Shown here in pieces: positions 39,601 through 51,600 of a stretch of DNA of 64,000 nt. How positions within the stretch are numbered: position 1 is the stretch's first letter; every line of letters begins with the position of its first letter. The stretch spans positions 16,736,694 through 16,800,693 of the forward strand of contig OX424570.1 of assembly GCA_949152475.1 (NCBI GenBank), read 5' to 3'. Below the pieces are notes generated by a model. That model did no database searches, was not told the origin of the DNA, and saw only the letters and a program-made list of their open reading frames with translations. Position numbers and translations under genes: made by a program. Source of the stretch: Terebella lapidaria (Eukaryota > Annelida > Polychaeta > Terebellida > Terebellidae).

Positions 39601-42600
39601 CGTTACTATTTTTTGCGCAGTGCCTCACACTAAACACCGACTGAGTGACGGACCAACTGTCCAGCATAGTTGAGAGCACCGATGACCGCGGCACTGGTCA
39701 TCGACAGCCGGACGGGTGCCGCAAACCATCCACCGTCTTTGCCGACAATAACGGACATTACACAACAACCACCGACAGAGACGAGATCTCGACATCATGG
39801 CCTGTCAAAAGTATCCCGGCGGTCATCTTAGCCATTACCCCAATTGATCACTGCTCCTGCATGGAATCCACATATGGCAATATGTTTTGCTGTACCGGTC
39901 TCCCTTTCAGGAGTTCATATATTGACGAGAATAACGACCTGTGCTGCAACTGCGGACCACCTAGTTCATATATAACTGTCCATAACTGTGTAACATATGG
40001 CGGAGACAGTCGCAGTTTTCGCACTGACGGGACTCAGCAGGGGAGAGTGCTCAAGCTAATGGGGTTGGACTGGTGGGTGGGTGGTTTGGTTTGCTCCAAG
40101 CGCTGGACGCACGGACCGACGGGCGTGCCTCGTGCGTCTACCTTGGCTCTGGATGGACGGTTGTCGTTTTCTTCCTGATGTGTCTAACTCACATGGATAG
40201 CCGTCTGTGACCTAGTCACGGTTTCCTCTTGACATAGTACATCATTTTTGAAGAATAGCTTCAGAAAACGACGGAATGATTTACATCATCGTAGCAAGTG
40301 GGGCTGACCAACAAATCACAAGGGTGAGGGGGTGGGGGGGGGGGATGAAGAATCGCCTTGGAACAGTCTGGTACATTGCGAATTTGAGTAAAAAAAAACT
40401 CACGTAAGGACGTGGGGATATTTTTACGCTAGATATATATCTGTCGGATTAGCATCAAGTTTTTTCTCCATTGAGAAAATCCTCACGCTGCTACGTCAAT
40501 TCTTGGTATTTTGATGAGTTTTCGGTGATGTTCACAGCAGCATTTCAAACTGTTCCAGTACATTAAGATCTTCCAAGTTTCGTTTGTGGATAGATTGAAA
40601 CACGATGAAGACGACTAAGTGCATTTGCTTGTGTCGTAGGGTTTTATGTCATGTCGTAGGGGCGCCGAACATGATGCCCGTCTTGGTATAATTGACTGTG
40701 TAATTCAGTGGATATTCGCCAGGTGGCAGGTCAATCAGGTTCAAACATGTGCGTGGCAATTATCGCACGTAAAGCCGTGGGGTTTGTATGGGTGACAATG
40801 GCTTATTTGACAATGGCATTCATGATCAGCTCACTAAATGTGGGGCCAGACCTGATTTATGGCAGCAACCTCCCGATTTCAATCTGCTATTTCACGAGAA
40901 GTCGTACAAACTTGCTTGGGATTTATCTAGAGTCAACCCCCAACAAGTTTGTGTAAGGCAATTTTTTTTTTTCATTTCCACATTGATGCCCGTCAGAAAA
41001 ATCCTAACTCGAACATTTTGTCACTAGTTCAGGTAAGAAGATTCTGCGTAAAATTTGCCGACATGTGCCGGCCTGGAAACAAGGGGAAAGTTGGCATCTT
41101 GATCAAATGAATTATTCTCAGGCACTCTGAAGAAATCTGTTCAATAGAATCGGGGTATACTGTAGGATACTATAGGTTTATCTCAACGAAACGACGCGCT
41201 ATGTCATGAGATGCGGACTGCCAGAATCAACACGTGACATCCTGACATCGGGCATGGACACATATACTGATATATATCGTTTGTCAAAAGTATGCATGAC
41301 AGTATATATGTATATATATAAATATATACATATTTTGCCGGAAATTCAACCACGACGCACAACCTCCCTGGATCATCTCAGACTTTTGCCGAAATGTGTG
41401 TACGTGAACAATCCATGGCTGATAGGGCTGTGCGAGTCGATGTTGGGGGTGGGGATGATGGGGGTGGGGGATGTGGGCGGGACGGCGTGTAGCAGAATGG
41501 CTGGTTATAAGCGTGTGTTTGATTCTGTGTACTGACGAGGGGGCGGCAGTTAAAGGGAGAGAAGACCAGAGGGGACGCCGCTCGTCCGTCCGTCCATCCA
41601 TCCGTCCATGTATCACTGCAGCCAAAAATACATAGGAGAGATCTCTCATGTTTTTCTGTTGTTGCAGATGCATATAATGTATGTTTGTACATTTGTAGGA
41701 TGCACGTGATTTGGCCGGACGAGAAGCCGGCTAGTGGCGTGTGCATTGTATGTTTTCTGGCCAACTTCAAGGTCTGCAGTTCTCTCTCGGATTCCCGTAA
41801 GAGAAATTTCGCGACAGAGCCAACGCAGGGAAGACAAGACAACAGCCCATTCAGTTTTCAGACACGCAAGGAACCTGAAGAATTGATCCAGTGGAGAAAG
41901 GTTTTCAGATGATGTACATGGTATGCGAAATGGAGTCATTACCGTGACCCCAACCGAGCTTCCCTCATTTACGATAACTGATCCATTATCATGCTGGGTC
42001 AAAAAGTTTATACGCTCTAACCATAGACAATACACAAGGCCATTTGGTACAAATACACATTACGCGTTGAACCAGAAACCCATAAGCTCTTATGGGTTTG
42101 TGGTTGAACTTATTTCAGTCGTTTTGAAGTTTAATGGTCAGTGCCAATAAATTTATATCGTTGGAACCAAATAGCTAAAAAAAAAATAGTAATTTGAATG
42201 ATGCACACGAGGTGTATATATAGACATAATGGTGTATAATTTTGCCTTGGCTTGTACATGTACCAACGACTAAATTTGGAAATAGTGGTGTGCTCGCCAG
42301 AATTATGATAAAACTGTGCACTGCATGTGCCTCTCATAATGCAGCTATATGTTTGGACATCCATTGGAATCCCAAGAGTCCCCGCAGAATCAGATTGAGA
42401 ATATATATATGAAAGGTTTTACATACAAACTAAGTAACAAGTGGATAGGAGGGACAAAAAAACAATTAGCATGTGAAATCAATCAAGATGGACGACAAAA
42501 AATGAAGTATTGAACCAAAATGTACAATGTAATACTGTGCAATTTTGTTGTGAATCCTATACATTGTAAATGGTAGAAATTATGGAATGAAGTTCGATCA

Positions 42601-45600
42601 ATGAAACCAGAAAAACGTGAGAGACTCTTTATGTATTTCTGATGAAACCTAATATTACAGTTTACTCCTATGTTCCATAAAAGACAACACACCAGTTTTA
42701 CATGAGTTTGACCAAATTATTTCAGTTCTCACAAAATATTGGACAGTATACTAGTCTTATTGGGTCACACATGTGTATCATCGAACTGTTACAAATATTA
42801 CACAGTGATTTGTGCAAAATGTGCAATGATGATAGAGCTTGCAGCGAACTTTCAACAGGCATTTCAGTACACTGTACAGTCAAACTACTACGATTGACGA
42901 TGTGAACATGTAGATCCGTTAACGTTTATTATCAACAGGCACTATTAGACAACATACTCGTAAAATGAAATGATTGGTTACTGGTATTACTCAACCGTGA
43001 TCTGTTTGTTTCATTGTTATGAACAATTCAGTTGCTCTTAATAGTATACTAGTAGTTTATTTACTCTAAATGCATAAAATGGTAACACATGGAGTAGTAT
43101 GTTTTATATTATTGTAAGAGGAACAAACAACTGAACTCACTTCAGTAAAACAATTCAATTTTAGTTTCCCCAATAGGAAAAAAATTGAATGTAGTAGTTC
43201 TGTAGTAGATAATTTACCAGAGAATTTTCATTACTATATCATATTCCAACTTCACTACAAGAGTCGACTTGGATCCATTCTGAAGCGGCTGATGCTGTCA
43301 TACTTGTTCCATTTGCTGGCGGTATATAAACTTTTGACAGGGTCGAAACAGAAATCTGACGCAATTACATGAGCTTTTTACTCACGGATTACTCAACGCT
43401 TTCATGATGACTAGACACTGATGTAACTGTGTAAGATCGCCAAAAGTTGAGGACAATACATATCCAAACAACATTCATCACTAGTGTACGGTTAACTCCT
43501 TCGTGAATGGAAAACGTTGGTTATCAAGAGACTGATACTCAGCAACATCGAGTAGAGCTGTCCATACTGACTTCAACACCTTAACCCTGCACATCGTATG
43601 CAGAAACCAATAGGGAATCACAAGTACATATACATGTACGTGTGTTAACCTTCGCCCGACAGTTACATTTGAATTGATTTGATATTTTAGAATATATATC
43701 TAGAGAAGATTTACATGTAGGTGACTTGACTCAATTGTTATGTACAGTTTTCAATAAATCGAACAAAGTGGAAAACGTGTGGTAAAAAGGAACACAGTCT
43801 CCATTTCCTTATAATCCATTAATATGTAGGCCCTCTACGTATCTTAACAGAAACTCGTAGAACATCAATGTGTCTAAAAAGATTATACCTGAGTAACTTT
43901 TGATTCGAGTTGAAGATAGAAAACTGCAACAAATATCATGACAGAGCAGTGTTCACATACATGTACATGTATCTGAACGGACAGAGGGAGAGATGGATGA
44001 ACGACATCTTTCAAGCCCACAATATATTTCTGTGGAGAAAGGGTCAGTGTGTATCATCAACCTTACCTCCAACTTCACACACCCAAACATACATGAAGTG
44101 CTTGCTGCTCAGAGAAACCTGACCAGTAAATCCAGCATGGTAAGTATTACAATTTGATCAAAAGAGGTCATTTCATTTTCATATCCCTTGTACATTCAAG
44201 CAGAAACCCATCTCTCTTATGGGTTTCTGAGTCAAGCAAATCCATTCAATTGTATTCGATGAGGAAATCCCCAATACACAGCCAATAAATTCACACTTTA
44301 TTGTATGTTTATTTTCACATACGTATGTTTATTTACAATACCAAATTATTGGCTGTGTTTCGTCCCGTTATACGTTAGTGGCCCATACAGTCTGTCCAGG
44401 ACTCGTCAGTTGGGTGCAGACCATTAACTTGAGCCAATCCTTCACTATCGTGCAAACAGCAACAAATTTGATATTTTATGGATAAACTGATCCAAAATAT
44501 TCAACAATTGAGTAATTTGACATGCACGTTTACATTGAACAATTATTTTGATCATTGAACGTGTCATACTGAAACAAAATCTTAAGTAATCAGTGTGCTC
44601 CAAATGATGTAATACTTAATTAACATGCATACTCTCCCACAATCGATGTCTTAAGTAATAAGTGTGCTACAAATAAAGTAACACTTAATTAACATGCATA
44701 CTCTCTCACAATTGATGTCATAAGTAATAAGTGTGCTACAAATGATGTGAAACTTGATTAATTAACAAGCATACTTTCCCACAATTTGCCAGGGTTTTTT
44801 TCCCAGGGGCGTTTGAAGACAATTTGACCAAGAAAAGTTTCTGTGGGGCTTAACTGCACTCTCCAAAATAATTGTTAACTACCATGATAACGGTTGATAA
44901 CCATTTGTCCAAAATTTAATATAAAATATAAAACATAACTTGTGTTCTTTGCAAACACCAAATTTCAATATTCAAGGGTAAATTGACTGATATTTGTATA
45001 AAATATCAGTCTATATTCTAGATAGTTCCATAGTACTGGTATGCTTAGTAGTCTCTGTCATTGTTGTAAAGATACCATTTGTGAAGGTACAGTATCAATA
45101 TATATACACATCATTTGCTTCTCAAATGTACGATTTATGGCACTCCCTGCCTCGACAATACGCGGCCCTGTGCAAGTCTGTACATTACTGTAAATGCATG
45201 TGAATACTGCACACACAGACGGATGGATGCTCTGTTGCCAACGAACCCTCCCATTCACCTCCACAGTTAATAGGCTACAGGGGTGATGTAACCATTCTCT
45301 GTGCTGGCAGAGATGGGGGGGGGGGGGGGGGAAGGTCGTATGCTGACATACTAGTCAAAGCCTACGATATTTGAAGGACTGTTTAATTTCCCGTTAAATA
45401 TAACTCCAGGGGTTCTTCAGGCTTTTTCCAGGGGTGGGTGCGACCCTAATAAATATTTATTGATGAATGTGCATTGAATGTTGGATATTGATACATGTGG
45501 GAGGCGGGTGAGGGAGGGGGGACACCATCTGGTTAATTGTTCATAAGTTACGACGTAGTTTATCTGCTTAGCCAATGAAAGGCTGTTCTTGCAAACCTCA

Positions 45601-48600
45601 CTCCCCTCTCCCCCCCCCCCCCTCCACACACACACACAAAAGCACGAGGATGAAAATGGCGAATATTGGATACCAATCTTCCGATCTGACACAGTCGAAG
45701 TGACACGATGCCGTCAAGATTTTTTGAACTGAACATTCTGTTTTAAATAGGCTAGCTTGCAAAGACAGGTCATTATGTGCACGGCTGATATGAACTTGTT
45801 TCAGTTGGTGGTAGACCGGGAAGGTGAGGGGAAGGGGGTTGATTTGAACTACTAGTGGCAGGAGAATCTGGCAACTAAGCCGGTGTTAGATCCCGCCCCC
45901 ACCGGAACTGTGAATAACAAGCCGTGAAATTTGTCCACCGCCAGGAATCACATATATAGATACTTGTATGTTGAAAACAGTTGCAAATCTAACGATTTTG
46001 CGTGGTGTTCTTTTGACTGATAATATTCCTGTATTGCGCCATCTGGTGAATGTATTTAGCATTGATGTAATTTTGGGCAATTCATGGACACCTTGATCGC
46101 AAGTGCTGCCTCTGGCGGGAGAAAGAATCTCCTGCCTAACCGACAGGAATTTATCTAGCGTAAAAATATTCTCACGTCCTTACGTGAGGTTTTTTTTTCT
46201 CAAATGCGCAATGTTCCAGACTGTGGAAGGGGAAGAAAGCCAACGGTCAAAGCATTAACAACTGAGAGTATCAAGTGACCTTGCTCACCGGCTAGCGGCC
46301 CATTGCATGATGGGAAGTCCTCTATGTACCCGCGCCATTGCCAGTGAGCAAAGCCCACTCGCTCCCTGCACTTGTCTTGTGTCAGTTTGTCACAGCTATC
46401 TACCTGCAAACAACCTCCCCCTCCCTCACCGCTGATAATCTAGAATCTAGGAAAGGGGGGAGTGGGGGAGTGGGAAGAAGCGAGATTAATGAGAAAACAA
46501 TGAACGCTGGCAAGCTGAAGTGACAGGGAAAGAACAATAGAAGACTTCCACTGGCGATAATTAGTATGTAAGAGGCATTACAGGGAGGCCACGCTGAGGC
46601 CATTTACGTAATGTATTTGTCAAATGAAGAAAAAAAATGCTTTTGTGGACAACCAACCGTAGTTTTTTTGTTTTTCTTTCTTGGAACTGCATTTACGAGA
46701 GGAACGGTAGTTATAATAAATAGAAACAGGATTAGGTAGGTTTTTTTTTTTACCCGTCTACTTCTGCGTGATCAAATATAATAAGCTTTATCAAATTTAG
46801 CGGACTCCAATGAACGAGAAGAGTGATCGCTAAACACCGACGTCCTTCAGCTCATGGCGGTAAACTATCATTGACATTTCTCGATAGCTTCTCAACCGAC
46901 CATCGTCAAAACTCTTCACACGACTAATATCTGGCACAAAAATAGCCGTCTGCAAAAATTTTAGACTTTTCAAGTTGTCCTTTAGGGGAAGCACTCTCAT
47001 GGCTGTGCTAAAGTGAACATGGTGAAGATATGTACTATTTCTGCATGTAAGATCAAACAGGTGAAAAGCAAGGCTTTCAGTTGCATCAATGGTTTGTTAG
47101 TAATTGTGTAGTCCCGCTGGTAAATATATCCAAAGTGCTATCAATTTTATATCTTCATTCAATAACGGTATAATAGATATTTACCAAAGTACTATGATGT
47201 TGTGATATATGCGAAAATAGTAATGTATTATTGAAAACAAATTATATGGTAGGCATCGCTCATTTCATGCAGGACAGCGTCATCTTTTGAAGAAGATATT
47301 CAAATCACAACATCAGTATACTAGAATGCACTTTCATCTCCCCAAGAATAATTTGAATTGGAGGTTTTGTTCATCCGAAAAACTCAGCTCAACTATGCTT
47401 ACAAAATTGTATTTCTGACACATGAATTCAAAAAGAATTTAGGTTCACACTTCCAGTTTCACATCATTTTATAGAGTTCCTTCATTCTAAGTATTATTAT
47501 TATTATTATAGGAACCAAAGATACATGCACAAGTAATATTCATTATTACTAATTACATTTACTGATCTAGACCTGTGTAATTTACATGCAGCTATTCTCT
47601 GTAAGCTTTTCTTGTACAACTTTGCAGTATAAAAGTGCACCTGTGGGTTTTCAACATGGCAGATATGTGTAGAAGTCTCTCCATAGTCTGATTGAACATG
47701 TTGAGCAAATTTATTCACGTCCGCAAACAAATCTCGTAATGCGCTGGGACAATTAAACAGAGTGCTCAACAATTTGCGGTCCAGGCAATTATTAATTGGT
47801 TGCCATGGCAACTTGACGATCATGATATATACTGGGTACGGTAACTTTTCAGGTGATGGCAAGATAAAACCTTTGGTTTGTTCTGGTGAAAAAAATTGCA
47901 CCGTTGTATGTATGCCATGTGACAAAATATGTCATGACTGTGCATATATCATCTGAAAAAGTCAATTAATCAGCCTGACTAGTTGGGAGTCTTTTTTTTT
48001 CTGGGGGGGGGGGGGGGGGGGAATAATTTATTTTTGAGGAAGAGTCTACAGGAGTGTATTTTCATCTTGTGACTTTAAGTGATTCATTCCTTAGACTTTA
48101 GTCACAATGTTGTTTGGTTCGTATCTCTGTGAATCATTATGTGCGATGCATCTTAACATGCATAAAATAATTTTCATCCAAAAAATTTGTTTTTTTTTCT
48201 TCGGGAATTTGCACAATGGACAAAACAAGAGTCCATAATGAATGTAATGAAATATATCTGATATGAACATTACGCATAATGTACCATCACTTTCAGAATC
48301 TGAATCTGAGCAATGTGAGTGATGCATTAAAATATCGTATTACGTTGAACAGTTGAAATGTTCAGCCTTTCTAGAGATATTTTTCTGCTATATTACATTA
48401 CTTAGTATATGCCTCCCTTGAGGTACGTTGACACTGTACAAGATCTGCACATTTTTGTATTACATAACGATTAATGAAAAACAACACTAACAGAAATATA
48501 CCATTACATAATTCAATCCATTAAATGAGTTTTCCCTTTTTCAGGACAATAATCTACCCTTCGCTCCCAACTCTTCCTACCCGCACACCCCCACCCCGCC

Positions 48601-51600
48601 CCCCATCTGTGCGCTAATTTTATTTATACATGGAATATCTACTCCTGAAGACATATCCAACACTGCGACTAATTTGCGATGTTCACCGTCATCTTTCAGG
48701 TTACCCTGGCAACCAATTGTCACATTATTCACCGGAAAGACCCCACACTCCACCCCCCAGTCTTGCACATACACCAGTCGGCCGCATACTGTTGCCATCG
48801 GAAACTACCTCCAGTGGGACACACAACTTGAGACGAGATGAAATGAGCAGCCATCGTGCCCCCTTACCGGCCATCGGGGGGAAATACAGATCTAGCCCGC
48901 GTTGGTTCGTAGAGACACGAATCCATGAGCGGCATCAAAGGTATCAAGCAAACAGACTAGAGTCACAGACATAGTTACTTGTCGACTAGGCAAAATGTCA
49001 GGTGACTGCATGAGGGGGGTGAGGGAGGGGACCTCCCAGTTGCGAGACGGGCTGCTGGACGCACCATCGTATGAAGCTGTGGCAAGTTTTATTCAGAGCC
49101 TATTCTCCACTAGTCTTCCGTATTCCAAGCACATGGATTTCGAGTAATTGCATCTGCGGGAGGAGGCGGCGCGAAGCTCGCTTTTACCTGTTGACGAGCG
49201 AGCGGCCAAGCAAGCCACATGCCACCTAGCGCTGCTGTAAGGAACTAAGACACTAATGACTTCTATGCGGCCGGGATTCTACAACATGTATGCATAAGAC
49301 GTCAATCCCACTTGGCGACTTGTTTCCTGTCCGCGATAAACAGGCAACAAATGGTAGGGACTCGGGCAAAACCTGTGTGGGTGCTATTTATTGCGCAATT
49401 CATCATTTACGAGCACACGACAGTAGACAGTGTGAATGACCTTGACCTTTGGCCTTCCATGTTGACCTTTTGTTTCAGATTGATTTATATTTTGCTCTAA
49501 ATGCCGTCTGAAGGGAGTGAGTGAGGAAGCTATTTTGAAGCCATAATACCCCGAGGAATAAATGACGTAAAACGTGTCGTGTTTCCCCTAGATGCCAGAT
49601 CCAGTCTCTGTGTCCCTTCTACAGCTGCCACTGTCATGCAATATCATAAAAGACAATACAGTTGCAGGAAGCTGCACTGCGGAACCTGTAAACAAAGATT
49701 ACGGGCATAAAAACTAATATGGAAGCTCTGCTCCGTGTCAGCTAGGCAAACGGACGAGAGAAGAAAAAAATATTGAGGTAAAGATTTGTACTCTTTCTGT
49801 ACACAAGCCAATGTACAAGCAAACACACAGTGTTCAGCATCCTTGCAATAAGGTGGGGCGGGGAAGGGAACATAATATTTGATCAATTGTCAAAGCTTTG
49901 TCATGAATGGAACACATTTTATCCGCACCAATCCACCAATCCCAAGGTCCTAAATTGATCAATTGATATTACACCCCTCCCCTTCATCCCCCACCAAGCA
50001 CACTGCCTGGAATTGTATGGGTGCAGTGCTATATTAAGTTGCGTGGGAGTACGGTATCACACAATGTGATTTTCAGCCTTTCTTTTTGTTGCTTTATTTT
50101 CGTTCATTGCAGTTATTTTTGGCAGCTATAGGATGTAATTTTAAGGGCATTCAGGGTCGATTCTACTCGGCATAAATTCTGCCACTTTACCCGTTGTTTG
50201 AATTTTCTACACCCTAATTCAATAAACGTCGCCCTCAATCTCCAACTGTAATGAGGTTGAGTGTCCAGATAACCGTACCATATTTGTCAACAAGTCAACG
50301 AGGAGAAGAGTTCTCTCATGATGATGGATGGAATATAAAGTTGTTGGACACATCTTCTTTTCAAAGAGATATATTTTTATTTTGAATTTTTGGTGCAGTT
50401 GAATCGTTGAAGGTATTGTAGAATTTCTGGATGCATGTGGTGCCAATGTCCGATTTAGGAAAACTAGTTAGTAACTTATTTAGATGCGCATGATGTATAC
50501 GATAACAAGTATCATGATATTTGATTGGAATAGCTGCATTTTCATTATCCCCATGGAAAATGCAGGTACAACTAATATCCTACGAAAACTACCAAGTCTG
50601 GACCGTCAATGCAGGAAGGGCGACAAAGTTATCACTGTTAGAGTAACTACGCGTGTTCCTTCATCGCAAAAACTCAGACAGTCAGTTCGGCAGCGACCAT
50701 GTGACCTCCGGCAAAGGGGAACATTGATTATCTCAAATACGGACCCCTCCCTCCCGATAAGGCGACTAAAAATAACTCGGGGGTTCGATCGTTAACATCA
50801 CTAGTGGCAATATATGGAGCAAGAATGGGGGATTTTTTCCGCGCTTTTTTCCCCCAGTTTTGATAAGTTGCGTACATTTATACGGGAGCGAGTTATGGCC
50901 GCGGAGTGGAAATTTTCGTCCGCGATTTGACGTTTGCGTCCATGGGCTTTTCCTGCTCGAGCAAATGGGAGGGATATCGACCACACTGCACGCTTCGCTG
51001 AACCACTTGACTTTTTTAAATGTCGCCAGACAATTTATCGAGCTCGTTTAACTAGGGCATACGTTGAGTCAATAACAAATCTGGATTCCAAGAACGCGGC
51101 CTTTCGCTACTATAGATACTAGTATAGCCAAACCATATATGAAAGACTGAGCACAAGTGCTGATCCATGAACTATTTAGACCCATAACATGCATAGATAT
51201 AAATGTATGCCATTTATTGTTCACGGGGTACAGGCATGTTATATGTATGACGATGGTGCAGATATCTAGTTGGATGATTAGGTTCCATGGGAATTTATTG
51301 CAGGACAAAGCTCATGAAGATGAAAGGTGAAAATCATTTTTTTTGGGTCGAATCACTTCTGAAGGAGCAAATGCATATCCGGTTTCCTGGTGAAAATTTC
51401 CTGTGGTTTTCCAATGGATGAATGCATCATGGAGATTCACGCGGTGAATGATATGGAAAAGCAAAGTTCTCGCAACAAATTTGTCAGGTTTTGCTATCAC
51501 CATCAATGTCTCACTTGATGGTCCAAACATTTTTGCTGTTTATCATGTTTATAGTCCTACTTAAACTTTTCAGTCCTACTTGAAAATTTATGGAGCCTGC

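Noticed and set aside
39645-40178. Plus-strand open frame of 177 codons
   Set aside because: It begins without ATG, has no domain or splice support, and lies in a GC-richer region where long chance frames are expected.
40360-46226. Calling the inverted pair the ends of a single DNA transposon
   Set aside because: No target duplication is evident and the interior has no transposase signal; kept only as a dispersed inverted pair.
50770-50795. GGGGGTTCGATCG resembling a tRNA B box
   Set aside because: No matching A box, acceptor stem or cloverleaf nearby.
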